DNA from: Motacilla alba alba
Taxonomy: Eukaryota; Chordata; Aves; Passeriformes; Motacillidae
Assembly: GCF_015832195.1 (NCBI RefSeq)
Contig: NC_052020.1
Location: forward strand, 59,771,888-59,835,887
Direction: 5' to 3'
Length of the DNA: 64,000 nucleotides
The translations under genes and the position numbers were made by a program. Below, in pieces: positions 31,609 through 43,100 of the stretch. A model generated the notes under the pieces. The model saw only the letters and a program-made list of their open reading frames with translations. It was not told where the DNA came from and did not search any database. Each line of letters starts with the position of its first letter. The stretch's first letter is position 1.

Positions 31609-34600
31609 GTAGAATCCTGGTTTGTGATTGCCAGAAATGACACTGGGGGCCGAGTTGGTAACTTCAGTTTCTGCAGGAGCTCTCGGTAGATTGGGATTGA
31701 TCATTTTCCCTGATCTGGGTTATTTTTATCAGTAAACAATTTGATGGAATTTTAGAACATCCTGTGTTGCAAGGGACCCACAGGGACCATTGAGTCAACC
31801 CCTGAACCTGCACAGGACACCCCAACAATGCCACCCTGAGCTTTGGCTGAACATCCCTGGGGCTCTGGTAGCCTTGGGGCTGTGACCATGTCCTGGTTTG
31901 TCCTGTGTGACCACATCCCTGAATTTGAGCTTTTGGCATCATGGACTGGTGCTGTATTGGGTGACCCTGAGTATTTAGTTTACTGTTTTAATCCCAAAAT
32001 TCAAGCAAAATCTTCCAAATAATCCACAAGTTCCCGTTCGCCATGGTTTTGGAGAGGGAGCACAGTTGTTCCTACTGTAGCCTTTAATACCAGAACAACA
32101 TGAACGAGCATCTTGGTGCATGAATTCTCCTTCAGTTCTGGAATTTGGATAAAAAGGTTGCTTTGGACTCATTATTCCAGGCTCGCTTGAGCTTTAGCCA
32201 ATCCTTCAACATTATTGTGATGTGATGGCACCACGGTCCCTCTCCAGACAGCCGTGTTGGATTGTTGCTTGCTGTTTGCAGCTGGTTGTGTGTCTGTCCC
32301 TCACTGAGAGTTGTTTTCCCCCTCCTTTCCTGCCAGGTTTTTTTAAGGTTCTGGGTCAGCTGACGGAAACGGGAGTGGTGAGCCCGGAGCAGTTCATCAG
32401 TGAGTACCTCATCATTCCTTGGCTTTTCCACGGGGCTTGCAGGGAACCAAAGGATCCTGATGCTGACAGCAGAGCTGCTCAGGTGTGAGGCTCCCGAGTG
32501 CCTGGTGCCAGAGGGAGGGATGAGTTCAGCTCCCCTGGCACTCAGCCCTGCATCCCCAAGGGCTGCTGAAATTGCTGCCTAAAGTGTGAAACTGGTTTTT
32601 AGGCTGAGCTGTAGACAGCTGGTAGGATGGATTATTTGGGTTGCTCCAAGCCCCTCCAACCTGGCCTGGAACACTCTCCAGGATGGGACAGCCACAGCTT
32701 CTCTGGCACCCTGTGCCAGCCCCTCATCACCCTCTCAGGGAAGAATCCCTTCCCAATATCCCATCTATCCCTGCCCTCTGGCAGTAGGAAGCCATTCCCC
32801 TGGTGCCGTCCCTCCAGGCCCTTGACCAAAATTCCTCTCCAGCTCTCTCTGAACCTTCTTTAGATCCCCTTTAAATCCTGCTCCCGGGCCAGACAGGCAC
32901 TGGGGAGGCAGCTCAGGGATTCAAGGAATCCCAGGATCCGAGCCAAACCCAGCCCTAATCCATGTCCCCAGGTGTCACATCCACACAGCTTCTGAATCCC
33001 TCCAGGGATGGGGACTCCACCACTGCCCCGGGCAGCTGTGCTGGGGCTGGACAACCCTTTCCATGAAAGAATTCCCTGTGAGGGTGGGCAGGCCCTGGCA
33101 CAGGGTGCCCAGAAGAGAAGCTGGGGGTGCCCCTGGATCCATGGAGGTGTCCAAGACCAGGAGCTTGGAGCAGCCTGGGACAGTGGAAGGTGTCCCTGCC
33201 CATGGAAGGGGATGGAATGAGATGAGCTAAGGTCCTTCAGCCCAGAGCATTCCATGATTTGATATTGTAGCACCCATGTGCAGAGCTGCTCAGCAAGGAG
33301 GGTTCTCTGGGAAAATAAGGAAGAGGGATTTGTCTAATTCCTGCTTTCTCATGGGTTCGTCTGACTCTGGGAGATTTATTTTCTGGAGTCTTGGGGGCAT
33401 CGTCCCTGTGATCCCACAGTGATTTGCAGTCAGAGACTGCTGCCAGCATCAGACTGAACTGCAGTTTCCGTGAGCCTGAATTGCCTGTTCCACACTGTGC
33501 CTGCTCCCACAGAAACCTTCGAGCACATGAAGAGGTCTGGAGATTACTACGTCACCGTGGTGGAGGACACCAACCTGGGGCAGATCGTTGCCACGGCAAC
33601 GCTGGTCATAGAACACAAATTCACTCACTCCTGTGCCAAGGTAAATCCTGCAGCTGGGAAGGGAGGAAAAGAGCCCGGCCCTGACTCTGGGTTTTATGGT
33701 GTTACCGTGTGGTGACAAGCTCAAGTTGTATCAGGGGAGGTTTAGGTTCGATTTTGGGGAAAATTTCCTTGTGGAAAAGGTGGTCTAGCCCTGTACAGGC
33801 TGCTCGGGGCACTGGTGGGGTCCCCATCCCTGGAGGGATTTAAAATCCATGTGGATGTGGCACTTGGGGACATGGGTCAGTGGTGGCCTTGGCAGTGCTG
33901 GGGAACAGTTGGGCTCGATGGTCTTGAAGGGCTTTTCCAACCTTAAAAACGTAAGTATTTAAAAAAATATGTTTTAAAATATCAAATATTTTGTGTATTT
34001 AAAAAAGATATCACATCCTTGAGTGCCGAGCTGATAGTAAAAGGAGGCTTTGGCTTTTCCTAAGGAGAAGGAGCACTGGGAGATCTGTCCCGTTGTGCCT
34101 TGGAAGGAGTCAGACGTGGCTCTGGCAGAGCAGATGGCTGAGGATCCCCGTGCTGGAGTCCCAGCCAGGCTGTGAACACAGGGAGCTGCAAGGGCAATTC
34201 CACGGCTAACAAACACTTGCCTGTGCTTTCAGAGAGGCAGGATAGAAGATGTGGTGGTCAGCGGGGAGTGCAGAGGGAAGCAGCTTGGAAAACTGTGAGT
34301 ATTCCCCACCCTTGCCATTCAGCAAGCCCTTTACACCTCACACCTTCCTGCCAAGAGAAGAATTCAGCTGGCAGGGATCACCAGCTGGGCATAAAATGAT
34401 CCGCAGGAAAACACAGAGAGTGCTGTCAGCCCTCATTGTTGTGGCTGTGATGACAGAACTCATTAAATATTCACTGACCCTGCATTGAACTGCTGATTTT
34501 TTGGTCTTTTCCAGATTAACGTCCACCCTCACCTTGCTAAGTAAGAGACTGAACTGTTACAAAATCACGCTGGAGTGTCTGCCCAAAAATGTGGATTTCT

Positions 34601-34662
34601 ACAAGAAGTTTGGCTATTTGGTATCTGATGAAAACTACATGTTTCAACGGTTCTTTAATTAA
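31437..34662 (+). CDS. GNPNAT1: Glucosamine 6-phosphate N-acetyltransferase
   Basis: Transfers acetyl from acetyl-CoA to glucosamine-6-phosphate, giving GlcNAc-6-phosphate for UDP-GlcNAc synthesis. Coding exons: 31437-31608, 32337-32399, 33513-33640, 34233-34294, 34515-34662, totalling 573 nt or 190 aa (human 184). It is a GNAT-fold enzyme. The acetyl-CoA loop RGKQLGKLL lies around residues 135-143, and the C-terminal [16 protein letters not shown] is the family strand-helix. The start at 31437 has a good Kozak context (GCAGCCATGA). A second ATG follows directly and a third at 31458 aligns best with the human N-terminus. All introns are GT-AG. The neighbours FERMT2 upstream and STYX downstream (convergent) match known synteny. 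Confidence 0.97.
31748..31903 (-). mobile_element. CR1 fragment in GNPNAT1 intron
   Basis: Diverged antisense CR1, beginning TTTTAGAACATCCTGTG and then ACCCACAGGGACC and TGCACAGGACACCCC. Confidence 0.7.
32337..32399 (+). CDS. GNPNAT1: GNPNAT1 coding exon 2
   Basis: Encodes [20 protein letters not shown], matching the mammalian protein. The donor is GTGAGT. Confidence 0.95.
32637..33062 (-). mobile_element. CR1 fragment, antisense arm of inverted pair
   Basis: Antisense CR1 from GGTTGCTCCAAGCCCCTCC to CAGCTGTGCTGGGGCTGGAC. It meets a sense copy directly. Confidence 0.8.
33063..33262 (+). mobile_element. CR1 fragment, sense arm of inverted pair
   Basis: Sense CR1 3' end, from GTGAGGGTGGGCAGGCCCTGG to CATTCCATGATTTGAT. 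It overlaps in sequence with the reverse complement of the neighbouring antisense copy. Confidence 0.8.
33513..33640 (+). CDS. GNPNAT1: GNPNAT1 coding exon 3
   Basis: Encodes [18 protein letters not shown] through [10 protein letters not shown]. These are the central GNAT beta strands that line the active site. Confidence 0.96.
33762..33950 (+). mobile_element. CR1 fragment in GNPNAT1 intron 3
   Basis: Sense CR1 with CCCCATCCCTGGAGGGATTT and CTCGATGGTCTTGAAGGG, ending TTTTCCAACC. Confidence 0.8.
34233..34294 (+). CDS. GNPNAT1: GNPNAT1 coding exon 4, acetyl-CoA loop
   Basis: Encodes [20 protein letters not shown]. The RGKQLG turn is the Q/R-x-x-G-x-G/A type pyrophosphate-binding loop of the GNAT family. 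Confidence 0.96.
34515..34662 (+). CDS. GNPNAT1: GNPNAT1 last coding exon
   Basis: Encodes [19 protein letters not shown] through MFQRFFN, with stop TAA at 34660-34662. The C-terminus is MFQRFFN where human has MCRRFLK. Confidence 0.96.
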
Positions 34663-35461
34663 CAGCTTCTGGGTGTTCTGGGTTCTTTTTTTTTTTCTTG
34701 AAAAGACTGTTGGTGGAGGAGCTTGTGCTACAAACATTCTCTCCGTGGAAAATTTCTATAGTTTATTGCTGCAGATATAACAATCCCTATAATGAACATC
34801 AAATGTGTAAATCTTGGGGAAAAAAAAAATTACTGAGGTTTTAGAAAGAGTCCTCTGGGTTAGAAAATAAGTTTAGAACTAATTTTTACTACTGTTGAGT
34901 GGAGGTGAAGCTTTTCTGTTCTAGCTGAGTTACAAAGGACTCGTTAAAGGGATGGTTTTTAACCAAAGGTATATATTTTTATCTCAAATTTTTTCTTGCA
35001 TTGTATTTTTCTAAAGGTTTGTGCTTCTCTTCTCAGTAGCCAAAGGACAGCCCTGGGACTGTCCTGGCTGTGCTGATGGAAGGATGATGTAGCTGGGGCA
35101 GGGATGAGGCTTCTCTTATGCAGAATTAGTGACACACAACAGGCCTTAGTTCTGGTTTTTTCCATGACACATCATGGAAGTGCTGGTGGTGCATCAGAAG
35201 TTTTCCAGGCTCTGTTTTCCAGGACTGGATTTGTTACTCTTGGTGCAGGTTGGGGAGAATCCTTTCAGGCTGTGCTGGAAATGGATGTGTGCTTCTCACT
35301 GCAGGGCTCCTGCACTTTAGCTGATAACTTGGGTTTTCAGGATAATCACCTTTTTTTTTCTGACATAAAAACCCCAAATGTGGTTTGTAACTGGGAAACT
35401 GGAATGTCTGAAGGAGTGTATCCCATAGGGAGCGGGGTTCTGGTCAGTAATCTGGGAATGG

Positions 35462-35800
35462 GATTGGGATGGCAGATTCAGCTTCACCCGGGGGAGCTGG
35501 GGGTGCTTCCAGAAAAGCCTTGGAGCCACTTGCAGGGCCTGAAAAGGAGGGAGAGGAACTTTTGTGTGGGCAGGACACAGGGAATGGCTTCCAGCTGCCA
35601 CAGGGCAGGGATGGATGGGATATTGGGAAGGAATTCCTAGCTGGGAAATCCCGAGGCCCTGGCACAGGGTGCCCAGAGATGCTGTGGCTGCCCCCGGATC
35701 CTGGGAGTGTCCAAGGGCAGGCACAGTGGAAGGTGTCCCTGTTGGAATGAGTTTAAGGTCCCTTCCAACCCAAACCAGGCTGGGATTTACTGAACGCCCC
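35462..35800 (+). mobile_element. CR1 fragment in GNPNAT1 3' region
   Basis: Sense CR1 of about 340 bp, from GCAGATTCAGCTTCACCCGG to CCTTCCAACCCAAACC. It lies within the possible 3' UTR of GNPNAT1. Confidence 0.8.
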
Positions 35801-36248
35801 TGGCCCAGCCACTGGATCTCCAGAGGGCCAGGAGGGATTTGCACCTGTGGCACAGCAAACCAGGAGAGAAACCCCCCCTTCTGCTCCCGAGGGATTGCTG
35901 CTGCTGCTGCTGCGGAGCTTCCCTGGTGCTGCACGGCCGGATCAATGATTTCAGCACTTTGCCAGGGGTGAAAAGCAAAGAACATCCGAAGGCCTGTTGC
36001 CAACAGTGGCGTTTTGTGTGGGGAGTGACAAATCCCACAGCCATGAATCGGGCATTGTACCCAGCCAGGGTTGTTTGTGGGCAGCCTGGCCTTCCACACT
36101 GTCCTGCTTTGTGCTCTGGAGAGCAGCTCTACAGCGCTGGGGGCTCTGCTTGATCTTCCTGAGGGTTCTCCACTCCATCCACTGTCTCCTTGGTGATGTC
36201 CGCTTTATTTATTGATTATTTTTTTAAAGAATATCTTTGTTTAAGCTG

Positions 36249-36254
36249 AATAAA
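36249..36254 (+). terminator. GNPNAT1: Candidate GNPNAT1 poly(A) signal
   Basis: AATAAA with a following GT-rich element (TGTATCTGGAGTG). It is the first canonical signal in the 1.6 kb after the stop. Confidence 0.45.
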
Positions 36255-36894
36255 TGATTGCCACCTGTATCTGGAGTGTTTTTCGTGGAGTGAGGACGTG
36301 CTTGTTGAGCAGCAGCACCTGCTGCAGTTACCTGCTCCCCTTCCCCAGGCTGGAAAGAACATTTCTAGCAGTTCCATGTGGATTTCTGTCCCAGGAGAAA
36401 GCAGATGTGCTCCTCTGACAGCATCTGCAGGGCTCAAGCCCTGACTCTCATTCTGCAGAGCAGCTCCTGCTTTCTGCTGGCCCAAGTGACCGAGGTGGAT
36501 TTCCTTGCCTTTCACAACTGTAATTAATTGAGAATTTCCAGGATTGAAAGTGGATGATTTGAATTCCGTGGTATCTACACCATGCAAAGAGCCCCAGGCC
36601 CTCATTAGGAGTTAATGAGAAGATCAGAGTGAGGAGCAGGCGCTGGGCCCTGCTCTCAGCACTGGCGAGCAGATGAACGGGCTGGAAGCTGGGGTTGGTG
36701 GCTGCACACAATGGGCACAGCCCCCAGGGCAGCTGAAGGGCTCTTTGTTCCTGCCAGAGGTGACACTGCCACCCCTCCGCATAAACAGCAGCTGGAGAGC
36801 TGGAACTGGGGACTCGGAGGTGCCACTGCGGGGTCAGGTGTGCCCCGGGGCCCTGGGACACCACGGTCACACGGGGGCTGTTTGAAACTGTCAC

Positions 36895-37275
36895 AGGGAC
36901 GGCGACAGCGCCACAAGTGCCAGCTCTGCATGGCCCCGGGACAGTGACAGTGCCACAAGTGCCAGCTCTGCATGGCCCAGGGACAGTGACAGTGCCACAA
37001 GTGCCAGCTCTGCATGGCCCGGGGACAGGAACAGTGCCACAAGTGCCAGCTCTGCATGGCCCGGGGACAGGAACAGTGCCACAAGTGCCAGCTCGGCATG
37101 GCCCCGGGACAGCGACAGTGCCACAAGTGCCAGCTCTGCATGGCCCCGGGACAGCAACAGTGCCACAAGTGCCAGCTCTGCATGGCCCCGGGACAGTGAC
37201 AGCGCCACAAGTGCCAGCTCGGCATGGCCCCGGGACAGTGACAGTGCCACAAGTGCCAGCTCTGCATGGCCCGGG
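36895..37275 (+). repeat. 42-bp minisatellite downstream of GNPNAT1
   Basis: Nine copies of a 42-bp unit built around CACAAGTGCCAGCTCTGCAT. As 42 is a multiple of three, several frames stay open on both strands with 14-residue repeats, but no splice context or homology supports coding. Confidence 0.9.
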
Positions 37276-37359
37276 TGCAGGGAAACAGCAACTGCAGCAG
37301 CCCTGAAACTGAGCCACAGTGCCACGGGCTGGGGAGCGAAGAGCAAGGGCCCTGTGTAT

Positions 37360-37765
37360 TTATATATAAAACCAGATCTAAAATAGAGATAAATATGTGT
37401 GGCGTATATGTGTATATAAAACTATATGGATATTTTATGTATATATAAAATCTATATATATGGATATGTATTTTATGTATATATACAATCTATATCGACA
37501 GATTTAAAATGTATACATATTTATATATACACATATCTAGAGACACTCATATATATAAACATATATATTATATATACACATATACACACATATATATGTA
37601 TATACACATATATATACACACATATAATATAATATATACACATATATATTATATATAAAATATATATACATATGTATAATATATATTATATATGTGTATT
37701 ATATATATAATATATATTATATATACATGTAATATATATAATATATATATATAAAAAATCAACCA
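37360..37765. repeat. AT-rich TATATA/TACACA microsatellite
   Basis: About 400 bp of ATATAT with interspersed ACAC, directly after the 42-bp minisatellite. I see no coding or RNA signal in it. Confidence 0.9.
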
Positions 37766-37975
37766 TTACCTCCTTGAGGCAAGCACCAAACCTTTCCTTT
37801 CATAAATGTCTTTCCCCTGGACCACAAAGGCATCTGGGTACCTCTGTTTCAGATGAATATAATTATATATAGCTATATAGATCTCTCTTTTTATATATTT
37901 ATAGAAATATATATAATCATAAAAATAATAGATATTAAAACAGCAGTATTTGGACATATATCTGATTGATGCTGG

Positions 37976-38108
37976 AGAATCCCAAGTGGTTTGGGTTGGA
38001 AGGAATCTCCAAGTCCATCTTATTCCACCCCTTGCCATGGACAGGGCCACTTCCACTGTTCCAGTCTGCTCCGAGCCCTGTCCAGCCTTGCCTGGAACAC
38101 ATTCTTTT
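37976..38108 (-). mobile_element. CR1 fragment, intergenic
   Basis: Antisense CR1 3' end starting AATCCCAAGTGGTTTGGG, just after AT-rich satellite. Confidence 0.8.
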
Positions 38109-39629
38109 TGTCAGAACCAGCCCTAACAGCACTGCCAGCTTCTCCCCAGGCTGAATGTTACCGCTTCCCTGTGATTGAATTTTTTGGCTGAGACCTTTCC
38201 CACCCTGAGGAAGAGATCTCCAGCTCCTTCACTCTGCTTCCCGTAAGCTGGAAAAGGCAATTTCAGCATCTCAGTCAAGAGCTGTGGATTCCCAAAGATT
38301 TGCGTGCCGCAGTTTTGTGTTTGAACCTGGGAAATAAAAATAATTCACCCTCCACTTCTCTTTCCAGTCCACAGTGAGGGACCCTGCTTCCAAGTCCTGC
38401 CTTTAGTTCAAGCCCCAAAACCAAATGTTGAAACAAACACCTCCTGGCAGTGAAACTCCAGCAGACAGACACAGGAAGCTTTAAATAGATGGCTTAGTAA
38501 TAGATCTGAGGAAAATGAAATCTCAGAATCCCCTAGGATCTGACAGGCAGACAGACCAGAATGACTGTAAAAGGCACCAGGAGGGGGTAATGCCAGGAAA
38601 AAAAACGGGATTGATGAGAAATCCTTAGTCATGGAGCTTGTCAGTAAGAAGGGAGTGTTGCCAGGACCCCAGAGAGAACAGACAGGGACACGGCCGAGGC
38701 TGGAGATGAATCAGTGCCTTCCATCTGTGCTTCATCCCTCCCCTTCCCCAGGGACCTGGAATTGAGAGGGATTTGATGCCTCCCAGCCCAGCTCCAGCAG
38801 CAGCTGGTGGCTGGCAGTGCCTGGGGGCCAGGAATGCATTTCCCAACAGCCCCAGAGCATTCCTTTATGGAGGGTCAAGCTCAGAGCAGGAACAAACCCT
38901 CTGCAACTGCAAACCAGCACTGGACACTGGCACAGCACAGCTCTTCAGGAGGGAAATCACTTCCTTTTTTCCAGCTGAAAAGTTCCTAACTAAAGCATCT
39001 CACTATTTATTGCAGATTGTTTTCCCTCCTGAAGGAATTACTCTGCTCCATCACTGCTGCAGGGGGCAGAGGGGATCAGCAGGAACAGGAATGTGCTGCT
39101 GGATGCTCTGATCCCCTAACCCTGAGCCCATTTTTTCCCCTGTTAAAACACAGTCTGCTTACCGAGCTCAGATTTCCACACACACACGTTTTTCTAACAG
39201 CTTTGCCCAGTCACCACAGTGCTCCCAAATCATTCCAGCCCTGGCTTTTAGGCAACAACCATTGGGAAATAAAGCAGCTGCAGAACCAGGACTGTGCTTG
39301 CACAACCTCTGTGCTGCTGAGGCAGGACAGTTACAGCTGCACAAACCCCAGGCTGAAAACCTTAAAGCAGCAAGAAGTGTTTCCTTAGCTGAGTCTAAGG
39401 TTTTACCAGAGCTCAGGTGAATCCTTTAAGTCTTGATCCCATTATGGGCAGTGCCCAGGCCTCAGTTTTTAGAGACAAATCCAATTTTTACCTCAAATGA
39501 TGCCACTACTGCCTTGCAACAGCAACTACTCCTTGAAAGCCACTTTGAGGATGTTCTAGATAGCTCAACTTGAATTAACCTGTTCCTAAAGCACATTTCT
39601 GCCATAACACATACTGAGAACAAGGTGAA

Positions 39630-40086
39630 TTTTAGCAAACTTTTTCTTTACTAAAGTCTCTTGTTATAAATTACACAAATAACTTTATAAACAAATCCCC
39701 CCCGCTTGCATTTTGTTTAAAGTAATAACTTTATATCATACAAATAAAGAAATTTCAAGTATGAAAAGTGCATTATTGCAATAATACCTCTTTGCAAGTC
39801 CAAAAATCTTGGTTTAGAATAAAACTGTAAAGTGTAAAAAAGGAGTAAAACAATCAGTGCCATCTATTCATTCAAGAAGTCCAACATCTTAAAAATGATG
39901 CTTAGTGTGTTGCAGAGGCAGATTTACATCTGAAAGCAACATGTAATTGAGAAGAAGCTATGTGTGTTCATTGTTTTGCATTAATTCTCGTTCTGCTTTT
40001 TGTGTGTGGTTTTGTTTTTTTTTCCCTAGTTTTCTTCACCTTTCTTGGCAGGAATTCTCACTACAAGCAGTGCTTGTCCTCAGCCA
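39630..40086 (-). other. STYX: STYX 3' UTR (end uncertain)
   Basis: A-T rich sequence with no AATAAA on the - strand in this interval. Variant signals (TATAAA, and AGTAAA at 39652-39647) precede a GT-rich stretch. The next canonical AATAAA is at 39011-39006, so the UTR may run to about 39.0 kb. Confidence 0.35.
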
Positions 40087-40160
40087 TCAGCCATTCTGTG
40101 CTGCTGCCACCTGCATGGTGCCAAGATCTTCATCCTCCTCGTGCATCCTCTTCAAACTTC
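40087..40160 (-). CDS. STYX: STYX last coding exon
   Basis: Encodes SLKRMHEEDEDLGTMQVAA through AQNG, with TGA at 40089-40087. It matches the acidic mammalian C-terminus. Confidence 0.93.
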
Positions 40161-43100
40161 CTGCAGGAGGCAAGAGGGAACTTCAGCCATGGCAAACCAG
40201 GACATGTCAACACTTTACACTGAAGTTTTTAAACTCAGCTTGCACACCCAAAAGCCCTTCCCAAGAGTTTGGGATTCTGCTGCTAAAGGTTTGAAAAATC
40301 CCTTCTCAGCCCTGCCCAGCAGGAGAAGCTGCTCACCTGTGCTGCCAGGTGGGACTGAGAGGGATCTCTCCAGCTGCAGAGGTGACATCATCTGGATGGT
40401 TAATTTTGCTAGATAGATGGCTTCATATTCCTGGAAAGGTCCAAAAACGTGCATTGGAATTACTCTGGCATAAAGCTTTGTAAGGATGAGCGGGGCCAAT
40501 TCAGGGAGCATCTCGTATTCAGGCACGGATTTGGGAGGAGGAGAATTCTTTGCTGCTTTGCCATGAATGACAAAAACCATCAGGAAGTCAGAGGAAAAGT
40601 TCAAGGATGACTAAAGAAATGGCTTTAAGGAACAAACCACATTTCCTTTGCAGCTCCCTCAGCACCAACCAAGACATTTCAGAGCCTCTTAATCACTGCA
40701 CAAACCAGGATTTTTATTTCTCCTCCATCCCTGGATCTTTGTCCAAAGCTTAACTCTAAGGAACTGAGGTGCCCACTCATCTTCCTCCCAAGCTTTACTC
40801 CAGCTCCTGACATTTCCTTGAAGCATATTTGTGTAAATATCTGTTTGGCAGGAAGATGATTCATTAAAATGGCTTTTCAGTTATGATCAGGAATTTTAAA
40901 AAAAGTCACCTGAAGTTGATGGACAAATCCAGCATTAGGATTAATACAGAATCTTCTTTCTTGGACATAAGTAAATGCATCCCTTAAAAAGAGAAGAAAA
41001 CACTTCTGTGAAAAATATCTAGAAGTCTCTGTGCTTTGAGCCTTCCTTCAGATTATCCAATTTTTCAGCACTACAGAACCTCTAAACCCTGCCCAGAGCT
41101 GGTTTTTACACCAAAGCAGGAGGCAGCAGCTGTACAATTCTGTCTGCCCACCCCAGAGCTCAGCTCACTTTGCTGTTCAGCACAGGCTCAGAACAGCCCC
41201 TGGGGCTCTCCCAAGGTTTTATCCATGGATGGAGGCTGGTGCCCTCATTCCCTGAGCAGCAGGTGCCTGATTCTTATAAAAAAAGGCTGTAAACACAACT
41301 GCAGTGAAGGAAAATGGAGGAACCAGCTCCTGGTAAAGTCTTTGGTGAGGCACTGAGTGAAAACACAACAGTTTCTGTTTCCTCCAAAATCATTCACTCA
41401 CACCACCTGAATTAAAACCTGAATAGTTCTTACCTGTACTTCACCCCAAATGTTTCCATTATGTATGCAATAACTAAGGCAGCACTGGGAAAAAAAAACA
41501 ATTGAAAATTAGAAAAACATCTTTCAATTGTTTAAAAATATTAATTTCAGGGTGGATCATTTCCTACCTTCTAGAAATCCCTGCATTCCCATGGACAAGA
41601 ACTTTCCCTGAGAAGGGAAAAAAAACCCCAAATTAACCATATGTGTATAAATGGAATGAAATCATTTGAAATGTGCTTTTCCCTTGTTATGGAAGACCAG
41701 GCAGCAGCAAGGCACACCCAAAAAAACAAGAGTTGTCTTCCTTCACCCCGAATTTCTAACTGCACTCTGTCCTTTGGGACACAGAACTGGGACTGCTGCT
41801 CCTGTGAGGATCCTGATGACAGAATGGCCACACTGCAGATTTCAGGTCCTACGTTTGAGAGGGGACAAGAAAACCTCGTGGACAGAACTCAGCTGAGTTT
41901 CATGTGAAAAAACCCCAAACCCCAGGGACTGATTTTCCAGTTAGAGGCCAAAGGAAAGAACACTTTGCTCTGAAGGTGTCTAACGGAGTTCAAATCAAGC
42001 ATAATAAACCCCCCAAATTTAAGAAAAGCTCTTATTTAAGAGCCTCCAATCCATACTCCTAAGTTAGTTTTAAAGCTTTAACAACACCTAAATAAATGAG
42101 GGGAAAGTTAATATTATTTACCTCCACTTTGTAAACTTCCATCAATAAATTCTTTAGTCTGAAAAGAAAAAAAATAATACAAGACTCAAACTTTCTGATT
42201 ATTTTTAGTGCAGGTAGTATTAACACCTAAATTGGGTATAATTTTTATATCAGTGACAATAAGGCACGTTTATGCAGACTTAAACCCCACTTCAAATGGA
42301 CATTTGTATTTCTTTTGTACTTTAAACTATTCCTAAAATTGTGGGAAAAAACAGTGAAGGCACTTTTGGGTTTTTTGGTGGAAGAAGGAACAAAATCCTT
42401 TTGTTCAGTTGCAAACTGGACTAAAATAAAAATAAAAACCCCCAGCTCAAAACCAGGGGTTTGTTCCAATGGGCATTGTTTGATTTACGAGTTACTTTTT
42501 AATTCCTCTGCAGCAAACATGTTTTAAGACACTGTAAAACTCAGTTATTATTTTGAATTTGACACAAGAAATGTAAATATTCTTGGGCTCAAATAAAAGT
42601 TTCCCCCAGGTCAAGGGCCCCAGAATTCCCCCATGACCAAATCTCTGTTTTGAGGCCAGTCTTTTTAAATTTTTATTTCTTTTCTTTTTTTTTTGATACC
42701 ATCACAAGAAGCAGCTCTTACAACTCCACCTGTTTCCACACTTGTAAAAAGGAGTTAATTACACTTATTAAAGTGTCAATAATAATGTCAGGAGCTGGCA
42801 GCACTTCCAGGTGCCTCAGGCTGAGTATCCCAAATGTGCAAGTGGTATTTGTTAGTTCAGAAAACTCCTGGGGATTTCCCTTCCCGACCCATCTACTCAC
42901 CATAGGGAAAAATCGGATTATATTCTCCACTGGATTATCTGCAATATCCAAGACTAAATACCTGCAATGAAAATTTCCTGTGAGTGCACAACACCACAGA
43001 GCTGCTGCTCCTGGGAGCTGCCACAACCCCTCCCTGCAGGAGGAACCCAGCACAACCTTTAATTCCTGCTCTGAGCTCCACAAATTCCATCCAGAACCTT

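Larger units (their letters stand above)
34663..36275 (+). other. GNPNAT1: Possible long GNPNAT1 3' UTR with embedded CR1
   Basis: No strong AATAAA occurs soon after the stop. The first good one is at 36249-36254, followed by GT-rich sequence. If used, the 3' UTR is about 1.6 kb and includes a sense-oriented CR1 fragment at 35462-35800. An earlier site with a variant signal cannot be excluded. Confidence 0.4.
36276..39629. other. GNPNAT1-STYX tail-to-tail spacer
   Basis: Contains the 42-bp minisatellite, the AT microsatellite and one CR1. The rest (38.2-39.6 kb) is unique, and part may be STYX 3' UTR. Confidence 0.55.

Noticed and set aside
36448..37346. Repeat proteins of 129-289 codons on both strands
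   Set aside because: They come from the 42-bp minisatellite, whose length is divisible by three. There is no initiation or splice context, and many frames are open at once.
40215..40430. Unspliced STYX C-terminus ending KLSLKTSV
   Set aside because: The frame runs past a good GTGAGC donor at 40336. Splicing to 40160 gives the conserved acidic C-terminus and the exact 223-residue length.
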